NCBI RefSeq assembly: GCF_002777825.1
Contig: NZ_MEIR01000060.1
Coordinates: forward strand, 1 to 64,000
DNA length: 64,000 nt
Direction: 5' to 3'
Origin: Snodgrassella alvi
Lineage (GTDB): Bacteria > Pseudomonadota > Gammaproteobacteria > Burkholderiales > Neisseriaceae
The position numbers were made by a program, and so were the translations under genes. How positions within the stretch are numbered: the stretch's first letter is position 1; every line of letters begins with the position of its first letter. The notes below the pieces were generated by a model, which saw only the letters and a program-made list of their open reading frames with translations, was not told the DNA's origin and did not search any database. Shown here piece after piece: positions 54,229-62,569 of the stretch.

Positions 54229-54256
54229 AGGCTATACTATTTTAGGAAATAGTTAC
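54229..54256 (-). mobile_element. Solo left end of the IS3-family element
   Basis: GGCTATACTATTTTAGGAAATAGTTACA is the reverse complement of the element's left end (TGTAACTATCCCCTAAAATA) with few changes. No IS body follows. It marks the right border of the metallopeptidase island as the copies at 51328-52603 mark the left. Confidence 0.72.
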
Positions 54257-54446
54257 ATATTAGATACAACTAGTTTAATCAAGATGCAAGTTTTAGCGTA
54301 TAACAATATTGCATAGATACCAGTAAATGATGATTAAAACCAACTATTACGCTAATCGGTCACGATTCAGTTTACTCAGCCAGCAGTAAATAAAAAGGTT
54401 CACAAATTTCTAATCTGAGTATTAGTATCTGGCCGCATAAAACAAA

Positions 54447-54477
54447 GCGCCCTTCAAATATACATCTGAAAGGCGAA
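54447..54477 (-). terminator. Terminator of ssb
   Basis: CGCCCTTCA (54449-54457) pairs with TGAAAGGCG (54467-54475). On the minus strand it is followed by CTTTGTTTT. It lies about 70 bp beyond the ssb stop. The rest of 54257-54544 shows no gene. Confidence 0.8.
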
Positions 54478-54544
54478 AGATTACCAAAAATCGATTTATC
54501 CGGTTAATTCAGTCAGGAATTGGTTCTTAATCAATTTTAAGTTA

Positions 54545-55078
54545 TTAAAATGGAATATCATCATCGATATCATCCACCGGTGCCGGTGTGGGCGCTGGCC
54601 GTGGTGCCTGACGGCGTGGTGCCGCCGGTGGTGGGCTGGAAGCAGCAGGCGCAGCATCATAACCGCCCTGACTATAGTTGTTGCCGCCCTGAGCATAATC
54701 AGCGCCGCCACCCGTTTGATCATAGCCACCACCAGCACTGGCACTATCATTACGGCTACCCAGCATTTTCATTTCATTGCCGATGATGTCATAAGCAGTG
54801 CGTTCGATACCATCTTTACCGCTGTATTTACGGCTTTGAATACGGCCTTCGATATACACCTGACTACCTTTACGCAGATACTGGCTGGCTATTTCACCCA
54901 GCTTGCCAAACAGGGTAATGTTGTGCCATTCGGTACGGGTCTGGCGCTCACCGTTGCGGTCACGCCATTGTTCATCAGTAGCGATAGAGAAGTTGGTTAC
55001 TGCATCGCCGCTAGGCATATATCGAGTTTCAGGGTCTCGACCCAAACGGCCAACCAGGATGACTTTATTAACAGACAT
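54545..55078 (-). CDS. ssb: Single-stranded DNA-binding protein
   Basis: A 177-residue SSB with an N-terminal OB fold ([55 protein letters not shown]). A Gly/Tyr/Gln-rich then Pro/Ala-rich linker leads to the protein-interaction tip DDIDDDIPF. The length and tail are normal for proteobacterial SSB. It is transcribed alone, with a terminator downstream. Confidence 0.97.
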   Translation of the reverse strand: MSVNKVILVGRLGRDPETRYMPSGDAVTNFSIATDEQWRDRNGERQTRTEWHNITLFGKLGEIASQYLRKGSQVYIEGRIQSRKYSGKDGIERTAYDIIGNEMKMLGSRNDSASAGGGYDQTGGGADYAQGGNNYSQGGYDAAPAASSPPPAAPRRQAPRPAPTPAPVDDIDDDIPF

Positions 55079-55158
55079 GGTGGTTTCCTAATAATGAATA
55101 CAGGTGGTCTTTCCAGACAACCTGTGTTGAGAAGATTATCTTTGTTACAGAATACTTG

Positions 55159-55782
55159 TTACGCCCATTGCCAGTGCCGCTGCCAGGCACTAATAACAGC
55201 ATTTGAATAAGTAGTACGACCCAAACTGCCATTATAACGCGCTAGTGCTCTGGCCATATTACCATTCTCTCGGTTTCGATAATAACGCAGGATGGTGCAG
55301 CCATAACGTAAGTTAGTGCGAATATCGAATAAGTTATGTTCCGGACGGCCGATCTGCTTCACCCAGAATGGCATTACCTGCATCAGTCCGCGTGCCCCTA
55401 CGCCAGAAATAGCATATTGCCGAAAACGGCTTTCTACTTCAATCAGACCCAGTATCACCTGTGTATCCAGACCAGCACGCATCGCTTCATACTGGATGTT
55501 GGTGAGCAAACGTTTACGTGCATAATCATCTGGAACATATGGCGCAAGCCGTGTCGACATTGCATTTAACCAGCGGCTGGCTTCTGCCGGCGAAGCAAAA
55601 ATCAGTCGCGGTGGGTTGGCATTATTGACTGCATTGCGCATGATGGAAGTTACATCATCAGCAAGCGTTTCTTCGCGTTGCGCGCCTGCCAGTGCCATAC
55701 GTGGCATGGCTACACCGAGCATGGCAGCACTGCCAGTCAGTAATAACTGGCGTCGCGATACAGTTTTACTTCTGCGCTGCAT
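55159..55782 (-). CDS. Lytic transglycosylase (SLT domain) with Tat-like signal
   Basis: A 207-residue periplasmic enzyme that cleaves peptidoglycan glycan strands. The N-terminus TVSRRQLLLTGSAAMLGVAM carries a twin-arginine-type SRRxLL motif, with cleavage near MALA. The SLT domain has the catalytic Glu in LGLIEVESRFRQYA, then SGVGARGLMQVMPFW, NLRYGCTILRYY and ARYNGSLG. Export by Tat is inferred from the motif only. Confidence 0.9.
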   Translation of the reverse strand: MQRRSKTVSRRQLLLTGSAAMLGVAMPRMALAGAQREETLADDVTSIMRNAVNNANPPRLIFASPAEASRWLNAMSTRLAPYVPDDYARKRLLTNIQYEAMRAGLDTQVILGLIEVESRFRQYAISGVGARGLMQVMPFWVKQIGRPEHNLFDIRTNLRYGCTILRYYRNRENGNMARALARYNGSLGRTTYSNAVISAWQRHWQWA

Positions 55783-55958
55783 ATGAATTAATTCCGGTTA
55801 TGTACAGCATATAAACTGGTTTGAAAAAATGATTGTATACAATTGTAATTGATTATTTTAAATCAGGTTAGTAAAATTAAAGATTATGCAATCAATTTGC
55901 AGTTTAACAGAATGATTTCAGCACAGAATAATAAATGTTAGACAACTGCTTTTAATGT

Positions 55959-55993
55959 AAAAAAGCCGATGTTTAACATTGGCTTTTTTAACA
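55959..55993 (-). terminator. Terminator after the 120-residue conserved protein gene
   Basis: AAAAAAGCCGATG pairs with the T-rich GGCTTTTTT side around TTTAACAT. It lies 20-50 bp beyond the stop at 56011, and T runs on both strands make it usable in both directions. Confidence 0.85.
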
Positions 55994-56010
55994 TAGACAA
56001 TAACACTGGT

Positions 56011-56373
56011 TTAATTCAGGTCAATGGGTACGAATGCTTCACGCATCAGTTCTTCCTGTGCCAGATCAGTTACCACTGTTGAAATCTGTACCCCGAACCA
56101 ATCTTTAAAATTATCCAAGCTTAAAGTCGGCCACAAGCCTTCATCTTCACACCAGTCAGCCAGTTCAGCTGCAAAGATATCCTGATAGCGCTGTTCAATT
56201 TCAGCCCACAAATCATCAATATCTTCGCAGGCAGAAGTCAGATAAGCATTGGCATCCTGCTGTAAACTCTCTAATGATAGTTGTTCCAGATCAATATCAG
56301 GCAGGTTTTGTAACCATGCCCAAAATGGTTCAAGCGGAACAAGCAAAAATACACTGCGATTAACTTCAAACAT
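56011..56373 (-). CDS. Conserved acidic protein of unknown function
   Basis: A 120-residue soluble acidic protein, rich in Trp, Leu, Asp and Glu (FWAWLQNLPDIDLEQLSLES; LADWCEDEGLWPTLSLDNFK). No signal peptide or catalytic motif is seen. It appears to be a genuine gene from its clean frame, codon use and the terminator behind it. I do not recognise the family. It lies between the transglycosylase and the mla operon with its own transcription direction shared. Confidence 0.7.
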   Translation of the reverse strand: MFEVNRSVFLLVPLEPFWAWLQNLPDIDLEQLSLESLQQDANAYLTSACEDIDDLWAEIEQRYQDIFAAELADWCEDEGLWPTLSLDNFKDWFGVQISTVVTDLAQEELMREAFVPIDLN

Positions 56374-56446
56374 GATTGCATTCCTGTTGTAATACGACCC
56401 GAATTTCAGTTACTGGTTTAAATTTCGGCAATGCCTGCACTCATGC

Positions 56447-57367
56447 TTAGTGCACATTCCAGTAAGGCTGGTTTGCTGAGGTAGCCGCAGCAGGTAGTGT
56501 AGTATTCACAGATTCGGCTGCTACTGATTCATTTGTTACAGATGTACTGCTAGTGACAGATGCTGAGTTTTTTTCTCCAGTATCAGCAGATTTATCTGGC
56601 GTTGCCGATGCCGGCTGTGCACTGGTGTTATTACCATTTGGTGCCACCAGACTGTCGATATCGTCATCCTCATCTTCATCGGCGGTAAATAGAGTACCAC
56701 CCACCTGGCTGTTACGCAGTTTCATATACATATCACGCATATAGGTGTAGCGATCTAGTGCAGCATCATTCAGGCTGTCGGTTACATCCAGCAATCCTTC
56801 ACGGGCGGCAACACCATTTAAACCAGCAGTACCCCAGCGTACAGCACTATCCTTGAAAATAGCATCTTCTATCGGAAACACGTCAGTGATGGTGCTGCCA
56901 ATACTATCGCGTACAGTTGACGGGCCAAAAATCGGATAAACGAAGTAATTACTGTTTTTCCAGCCCCATGAGGCAAAAGTGTCGCCAAGTGTATTTTTAT
57001 TATTCGGAATCTGGCCGGCATCAGCAATATTCAACAAACCGCCTAAGCCAAAAGTACTATTGATACCAACGCGTACAAAATCTGTACTGGCCTTTTCAAT
57101 ATCCAGCCGCAACAGATTACTGCCGAAACTAACTACATCACGCAGATTATTGAAGAAGTTATTTACGCCGGTACGTACAGGTGAAGGTGTTACTTTACGG
57201 TAACCACGAGCTACCGGTGTCATAATATAACGATCCAGATGATCGTTAATATTGAACATTACCCGGTTATATCCTTCGTACGGGTCTTTATAGGCCTGTT
57301 CTTCGGCCCAGCTCACCTGACTCAGGCATAATAGCAATGTAGCTGCCAGCAACTTTTTTTTACTCAT
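56447..57367 (-). CDS. mlaA: MlaA/VacJ family outer-membrane lipid-asymmetry protein
   Basis: A 306-residue protein. The MlaA pattern is clear: DPYEGYNRVMFNINDHLDRY, TPVARGYRKVTPSPVRTGVN, NSTFGLGGLLNIAD, WGWKNSNYFVYPIFGPSTVRD. It removes mislocalised phospholipids from the outer leaflet and passes them to MlaC. The signal peptide ends VSWA|EE and has no convincing lipobox Cys, unlike E. coli MlaA. A ~80-residue acidic, then Ser/Thr/Ala-rich tail follows the domain. It is the last gene of mlaFEDCBA, overlapping mlaB by 4 bp. Confidence 0.93.
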   Translation of the reverse strand: MSKKKLLAATLLLCLSQVSWAEEQAYKDPYEGYNRVMFNINDHLDRYIMTPVARGYRKVTPSPVRTGVNNFFNNLRDVVSFGSNLLRLDIEKASTDFVRVGINSTFGLGGLLNIADAGQIPNNKNTLGDTFASWGWKNSNYFVYPIFGPSTVRDSIGSTITDVFPIEDAIFKDSAVRWGTAGLNGVAAREGLLDVTDSLNDAALDRYTYMRDMYMKLRNSQVGGTLFTADEDEDDDIDSLVAPNGNNTSAQPASATPDKSADTGEKNSASVTSSTSVTNESVAAESVNTTLPAAATSANQPYWNVH

Positions 57368-57648
57368 TGTAATGATTCCTCTACGCCGTAAAGTGCCATC
57401 AGGGTAATCAGCCCTGCTGGTACGCCGGCGATGTGCAACATGAATTTTTGTCTACGCGCCAATCGCTTTGCCGCCACCAATAAGGCCACACATGCTGAAT
57501 CGGCTTCGGTTACACCACTGACATCCACTTTTTCAATGCCGGCATTCTGGATACAGTCACAAAATCGCTTGTAATCGTTTTCCCCTACTGTACTCATGGT
57601 TACCTTATCATGAATCATCAGGGTTTTACCTTGCACGGTGGTTTGCAT
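57364..57648 (-). CDS. mlaB: STAS-domain protein MlaB
   Basis: A 94-residue single STAS domain (TLMIHDKVTMSTVGENDYKR; KVDVSGVTEADSACVALLVA with the usual Ser/Asp switch region). MlaB binds and supports the MlaF ATPase. It overlaps mlaA and starts 2 bp after the mlaC stop. Confidence 0.88.
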   Translation of the reverse strand: MQTTVQGKTLMIHDKVTMSTVGENDYKRFCDCIQNAGIEKVDVSGVTEADSACVALLVAAKRLARRQKFMLHIAGVPAGLITLMALYGVEESLQ

Positions 57649-57650
57649 GG

Positions 57651-58253
57651 TTATTTACCGTTTTTGGCACGTAAATCAGCTACCAGACCATCAATACCTT
57701 TCTGGCTGATGGTTTGATTAAATTGGTTACGGTATACGGTAACCAAACTGGCACCTTCAACGGCAACATTATAAATGCGGTATATGCTACCAGCCTGATA
57801 CATGGTGTAATCCATGCGTACCGGTTTACTGTTCGGTGTGGTGATATCTACGCGTACAATGATTTCACGCCCGTTTTTATTCACTACCGGATTACTGTAA
57901 ACATTTGCTTTGGCGTTTCTGAATTTCAACATGGTACCGGAGTAAGTACGAATCAACAGAGTTTTAAATTCCTGAGTCAGCGCCTGCTGCTGAGCTGGGC
58001 TGGCTGTACGCCATGGTGCGCCTACAGCCAGTGCAGTCATGCGCTCAAAATCAAAATAGGGAATGGCATAGTTTTCTGCCTGACGGCGCACTTGATCGTC
58101 ATTTTTTCCATTAGCTGCGCTCAAAATATTCAATACCTGAGTGGCATTATCCTTTAGCTGGTTTACTGCCTGCTGTGGCGAGGCAAAAGCCATGCTAATG
58201 CTCATGATACCAATGCTTAATATACCCAGTAGCGTAGATTTGTTCAGTTTCAT
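57651..58253 (-). CDS. mlaC: Phospholipid-shuttling periplasmic protein MlaC
   Basis: A protein of about 200 residues with a signal peptide (LLGILSIGIMSISMAFA|SP). The MlaC/Ttg2D domain includes YAIPYFDFERMTALAVGAPW, TLLIRTYSGTMLKF and YRIYNVAVEGASLVTVYRNQ. ATG 58253 is chosen because AAGGAA lies 8-13 nt upstream; the frame extends to a TTG at 58268. It carries phospholipids between MlaA and the MlaFEDB complex. Confidence 0.93.
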   Translation of the reverse strand: MKLNKSTLLGILSIGIMSISMAFASPQQAVNQLKDNATQVLNILSAANGKNDDQVRRQAENYAIPYFDFERMTALAVGAPWRTASPAQQQALTQEFKTLLIRTYSGTMLKFRNAKANVYSNPVVNKNGREIIVRVDITTPNSKPVRMDYTMYQAGSIYRIYNVAVEGASLVTVYRNQFNQTISQKGIDGLVADLRAKNGK

Positions 58254-58304
58254 TGTATATTCCTTCAATTAAATATATTGTGTGTTTACCTGCTGCTATC
58301 TTTT

Positions 58305-58817
58305 TTACTCACTTGCCGAAGCAGCGGTACTGTCTATTTGTTTGTTATTGCCTTTGGCGTTACCTTCAGCAAAGCTGGTCATAAATTTACCAATCAATTG
58401 TTCCAGTACCAAAGCAGAACTGGTAATGGTAATAGTGTCACCATCGGCCAGACTATCCAGATCTCCGCCCTGCTCCAGCCCAATGTACTGATCGCCAAGT
58501 AAACCAGAAGTCAGAATCTGCGCAGACGTATCGCTACTAAACTGGTACTGTTTATCAATTTTTAAAGTTACTTTAGCCCAATAAGTTTTGGGATCAAGCA
58601 CAATTTTGTCTACCCGTCCTACTACTACTCCGGCAGCTTTGACCGGCGCCTGTGCTTTCAGCCCGCCAATATCGCTGAATGAAGCCGATAAAGTATATGT
58701 AGGCTGAGAGGACCCAATGCCATTACCACCAGCTACGCGAAAAGCTAAAAATAGGATTGCCACTATGCCTATTAAAACGAATAGGCCAACCAGCATTTCC
58801 AGACTGTTTTTTTTCAT
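58305..58817 (-). CDS. mlaD: MCE-domain protein MlaD
   Basis: A 170-residue protein with one N-terminal membrane helix (MLVGLFVLIGIVAILFLAFRVA) and an MCE domain (YTLSASFSDIGGLKAQAPVKAAGVVVGRV; LTSGLLGDQYIGLEQGG). It forms the hexameric ring that receives lipid from MlaC. The gap to mlaE is 24 bp. Confidence 0.94.
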   Translation of the reverse strand: MKKNSLEMLVGLFVLIGIVAILFLAFRVAGGNGIGSSQPTYTLSASFSDIGGLKAQAPVKAAGVVVGRVDKIVLDPKTYWAKVTLKIDKQYQFSSDTSAQILTSGLLGDQYIGLEQGGDLDSLADGDTITITSSALVLEQLIGKFMTSFAEGNAKGNNKQIDSTAASASE

Positions 58818-58841
58818 ATCATTACCCTGTTAATCTGTATC

Positions 58842-59618
58842 TTATTTGGTAAACATCAGAGCCGTCAGCATAAAATCCACAGCCAGAATAGTCAGAGAGC
58901 TGGATACTACGGTACGTGTATTGGCACGCAAAATGCCTTCTGAAGTAGGCTTTGCATAAAAGCCCTGATAAACCGCAATCAGAGTCACTACCACGCCAAA
59001 CACCAGTGATTTAATCAGGCCGTTTACGACATCATAATGAAAATCCAGATTATTCTGCATTTGTCCCCAGAACACACCGCTGTCCATACCAAAATATTTT
59101 ACGCCAATCAGATAAGCACCATATACGCCAGCCACATTGAATATAGAGGCCAGTAAGGGCATGGAAAGCACACCAGCCCAGAAACGCGGCGCCACCACCC
59201 GTGCCACTGGGTCAATAGCCATGACATTCATCGCTTCCAGTTGCTCAGTGGTTTTCATTAATCCAATCTCACTGGTCATTGCGCCGCCGGCACTGCTGGC
59301 AAACAGAATCGCCGCAAGTACAGGCCCCAGTTCCCGCAACATGGCTGCCGCCACCATATAGCCAAGGATATCGGCTGATTTGAATTTGGCCAGCTGTGTA
59401 TAGGCCTGCAAGCCCAGCACCATACCGACAAACAGCCCGGATACAGCAATAATGATAATCGAGAGAACACCGGAAAAATACATTTGCCGAATCATCAGAC
59501 CCGGGCGACGTAAAACAGTCCCACTGCGCAATAGGGCAGCAAACAGGAATAATGTTGCACGCCCCAGATGCTGGACAAAACTCAGGGTTTTTGCACCCAG
59601 TTGCTCAATTGCTTTCAT
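58842..59618 (-). CDS. mlaE: ABC transporter permease MlaE
   Basis: A 258-residue inner-membrane permease of the MlaE family, with hydrophobic segments and the conserved ELGPVLAAILFASSAGGAMTSEIGLMK motif. ATG 59618 is preferred. The preceding GTG at 59621 would give one more residue, and either overlaps the mlaF stop as GTGATG. Cognate ATPase and MCE protein are adjacent. Confidence 0.94.
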   Translation of the reverse strand: MKAIEQLGAKTLSFVQHLGRATLFLFAALLRSGTVLRRPGLMIRQMYFSGVLSIIIIAVSGLFVGMVLGLQAYTQLAKFKSADILGYMVAAAMLRELGPVLAAILFASSAGGAMTSEIGLMKTTEQLEAMNVMAIDPVARVVAPRFWAGVLSMPLLASIFNVAGVYGAYLIGVKYFGMDSGVFWGQMQNNLDFHYDVVNGLIKSLVFGVVVTLIAVYQGFYAKPTSEGILRANTRTVVSSSLTILAVDFMLTALMFTK

Positions 59619-60418
59619 CACGCGATGTTTAAATCCTGTTGTAATGTGGTGGTTACCGGATAGCGGAATGCTACTGGCCCGTCAGCCTGCCCATGAATAA
59701 ACTGATTTATCCATGGTGAATCCAGTTCACGCATTTCTTGTGGAGAACCGGAAAAAATAATCTCTCCATGTGCCAGAAATACCACATGGCTGGCAATATC
59801 CAGAGATTGCTGAATATCGTGTGTCACCATGACACTGGTGGTTTGCAAAGCTTTATTGATTTTACTTACTAGACTGGCTATCACACCAAGTGAAATCGGA
59901 TCCAGTCCGGTAAATGGTTCATCATATAATAATAGTGCCGGATCCAGTGCAATGGTACGTGCCAGTGCCACTCGGCGTGACATGCCGCCGGAAAGTTCGG
60001 ATGGCATTAAGCTTTCTACCCCGCGCAAACCAACTGCATTCAGCTTCATAATTACCAGATCATGAATCATGCTTTCTGGCAAATGAGTGTGCTCCCGCAT
60101 CGGAAAGGCCACATTATCGAAAACAGACAAATCCGTAAACAGGGCGCCAAACTGAAACAATACACCCATATTGCGGCGGTGGTGATACAGCTCTTCACGA
60201 CTAAATTTAGCAATATCGCAACCATTAATCAGCACTTGCCCCTGCTGTGCGGTAATCTGGCCGGTAATCAGGCGCAACAGTGTGGTTTTACCACTGCCGG
60301 AACTACCCATAATAGCGGTAAAGCTACCCTGTTCCAGTTTAAAATTAATGTTTTTCAGAATAGGGCGATCGCCATAAGCGAAGCTCACATCTTTCATTTC
60401 AATAAACGGCGTAGCCAT
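59618..60418 (-). CDS. mlaF: ABC transporter ATP-binding protein MlaF
   Basis: An ATPase of about 266 residues. Walker A GSSGSGKTTLLRLI, signature LSGGMSRRVALAR, Walker B LLLYDEPFTGLDP and H-loop VTHDIQ are all present. ATG 60418 (MATPFIEMK) has GGGAAA upstream; earlier in-frame starts at 60433 and 60445 are possible. It is the first gene of the mla operon, with the promoter in the ~75 bp before pdxA. Confidence 0.95.
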   Translation of the reverse strand: MATPFIEMKDVSFAYGDRPILKNINFKLEQGSFTAIMGSSGSGKTTLLRLITGQITAQQGQVLINGCDIAKFSREELYHHRRNMGVLFQFGALFTDLSVFDNVAFPMREHTHLPESMIHDLVIMKLNAVGLRGVESLMPSELSGGMSRRVALARTIALDPALLLYDEPFTGLDPISLGVIASLVSKINKALQTTSVMVTHDIQQSLDIASHVVFLAHGEIIFSGSPQEMRELDSPWINQFIHGQADGPVAFRYPVTTTLQQDLNIA

Positions 60419-60494
60419 ATTAAGATTTCCCATGCCGTATAGCAATTTAGATTTTATGATGTCTGCCGGTATTTATCAAATACGGGTGAGCATA

Positions 60495-61481
60495 TTAATT
60501 AACCTTCCAGTACTGGCTCATGCCAACTGCGGCATCAATTGCAGCAAACAGGCTGCTACTGGTAGCTTTGCCTGTACCAGCAATATCCAGTGCCGTGCCA
60601 TGATCCACTGAAGTACGGATAAAAGGCAATCCCAGGGTAATATTCACACCTTCACCAAAACTTGCATATTTTAATACTGGTAAACCCTGATCATGATACA
60701 TCGCCAGAACAGCATCAGTTTGCTTGAGCATAAAAGGCTGAAACAGGGTATCTGCCGGAAATGGTCCGGTAATTTTCATGCCTTGCTGCTGTAGCTGATG
60801 GATTACCGGCATAATAATGTTATTTTCCTCATGCCCCAGATGGCCGTTTTCACCAGCATGTGGATTAAGCCCGGCAACCAGAATGCGTGGCTGTAGCAAG
60901 CCAAATTTTTGTTGTAAATCATGATGCAGAATAGTTAATACTTCAGTTAATAGCTCTGCTGTCAGGGTATCTGCTACATTTCGTAGCGGTAAGTGAGTCG
61001 TAGCCAGTGCCACTTTCAAACCACCGCCAGCAAGCATCATTACTACCCGTGACGTTGCACTTTTGGCGGCCAGATATTCTGTGTGACCACTAAAAGGGAT
61101 ACCACTGTCATTGATGATTCCTTTATGCACCGGAGCAGTCACCATGGCAGCAAATTCACCCTGCTGAATACCAATATATGCTCTGTCCAGCAATTGCAAA
61201 ACATAAGCAGCATTGTGCACATTTAATATTCCGGCTTGTGCTGCTACCTGAACTGGAATGTGACACACTTCTAGTGTCCCGGGTACAGATTTTCCTTCAG
61301 GCTGATAAGGCTGGATAGTCACATTTTTACCTAGTAGTGCCGCCCGCTTCTGTAATAGCAGTATATCCGCCAATACTACTATGCGTACCGGTAATGCACA
61401 GGCAGCCAGTTCCAGACAAATGTCTGGGCCGATGCCTGCTGGTTCACCACTGGTAACAGCAATAACTGGCTGGTTATTCAT
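60495..61481 (-). CDS. pdxA: 4-hydroxythreonine-4-phosphate dehydrogenase
   Basis: An enzyme of about 328 residues in pyridoxal 5'-phosphate synthesis, oxidising 4-phosphohydroxy-L-threonine with NAD. Signature blocks: AVTSGEPAGIGPDIC at the start, SGHTEYLA (metal His), GLNPHAGENGHLG (metal His) and AMYHDQGLPVLKY (metal His). ATG 61481 (MNNQPVIAVTSG) is preferred over 61490. It lies between surA and mlaF in the same direction, an order found also with lptD-surA-pdxA in other proteobacteria. Confidence 0.95.
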   Translation of the reverse strand: MNNQPVIAVTSGEPAGIGPDICLELAACALPVRIVVLADILLLQKRAALLGKNVTIQPYQPEGKSVPGTLEVCHIPVQVAAQAGILNVHNAAYVLQLLDRAYIGIQQGEFAAMVTAPVHKGIINDSGIPFSGHTEYLAAKSATSRVVMMLAGGGLKVALATTHLPLRNVADTLTAELLTEVLTILHHDLQQKFGLLQPRILVAGLNPHAGENGHLGHEENNIIMPVIHQLQQQGMKITGPFPADTLFQPFMLKQTDAVLAMYHDQGLPVLKYASFGEGVNITLGLPFIRTSVDHGTALDIAGTGKATSSSLFAAIDAAVGMSQYWKVN

Positions 61482-61609
61482 GTGATACATATCAGTATTC
61501 TGTCTGCATTAGCTACTGGGATGCCAATAAAACATCGTTTACAGCCAGAATGCAAAGAACACTTGCTAATCTGGCTGCCAGATGTGTGGATTAGCCTGCT
61601 TTAGAAGCA

Positions 61610-62569
61610 TCAGTCCAGAGGACGTATATTGATATAGGCCTGATCATGCAGCTGTTTGAGGAAATTCTGTAATAAAATCTCGCGTTTTTCCTGTACCAGC
61701 ACTGCACGCATGCCATTACGCTGGCGCTCCTGTGGGCTGTCATTACTTCTCACGTCTACCAGACGAATCACATGCCAGCCAAACTGGGTACGCACTGGCA
61801 TGGATATCTGTCCAGGCTGCAATGATTTCACGGCAGCTTCAAATGGCGGTACAGTTTCTCCATCAATAATCCAGCCCAGATCACCACCATTCTGCGCACT
61901 GCCATCCTGAGAATATTGCCGTGCCAACTGCTCAAATGATGCACCGGAACGCGCCTGCTGCGCAATCTGCTCAATCAGTTTACGCGTAATATCGTTATCA
62001 TTTTTCAGCAGAATATGTTGTACATGATAGGAATAGGCAGTCACTGGCGGCGGTAATTGCCGACCTTCCTGCTGTGCCCGTGCAATCGCGTCATCAATTT
62101 CCGCATCACTTACCTGACTTTTACCCATTACTTCGCTCTGTTCAATTTTCTGTGCCAGCAGGTTTTCAGTCATGGTACGACGTAACTGATTTTCGTTTAT
62201 ACCTTCTTTAGCAATGCGCTGAATCAGTTCTTTAACACTCATATTCCGTTGTACTGCAAACTGCTCAATTGCTTCGTTTATATCCGCGTTACTCAAGCGG
62301 ATATTGGCACGTTTAGCTGCCTGCACCAATAAATCTTTACGTATCAGCTGTGCCAGTGCCTGCTGTTGCAAATCTGCAGTGCTGATATTCTGACCATTTG
62401 GCAATTGTGAACGCATCTGAGCAGTAACCAGATCCAGCTCTTGCCGTGTAATTACATCATCATTGACAATAGCGACAATGTTATCGACTGGTTTGATATC
62501 CAGTGCCAGTGCTGCAGGTAAGGAAACAGCCAGCATAGTTGCTGTCAGCCAAGTATGTATGCGTTTCAT
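61610..62569 (-). CDS. surA: Periplasmic peptidyl-prolyl isomerase / chaperone SurA
   Basis: A 319-residue protein with a signal peptide (WLTATMLAVSLPAALA|LDI). The SurA N-domain reads VDNIVAIVNDDVITRQELDL. A single parvulin domain follows (SYHVQHILLKND, ..GASFEQLARQYSQDGSAQNG, TQFGWHVIRLVD). E. coli SurA has two parvulin domains; one is usual in Neisseriaceae. It assists outer-membrane protein folding, including LptD, whose gene lies directly upstream and overlaps it by one base. Confidence 0.93.
   Translation of the reverse strand: MKRIHTWLTATMLAVSLPAALALDIKPVDNIVAIVNDDVITRQELDLVTAQMRSQLPNGQNISTADLQQQALAQLIRKDLLVQAAKRANIRLSNADINEAIEQFAVQRNMSVKELIQRIAKEGINENQLRRTMTENLLAQKIEQSEVMGKSQVSDAEIDDAIARAQQEGRQLPPPVTAYSYHVQHILLKNDNDITRKLIEQIAQQARSGASFEQLARQYSQDGSAQNGGDLGWIIDGETVPPFEAAVKSLQPGQISMPVRTQFGWHVIRLVDVRSNDSPQERQRNGMRAVLVQEKREILLQNFLKQLHDQAYINIRPLD

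Noticed and set aside
54496-55210. 84-codon minus and 78-164-codon plus frames over ssb
   Set aside because: Shadows of the Gly/Pro/Ala-rich SSB linker; the His/Arg-rich translation is a by-product of that codon bias.
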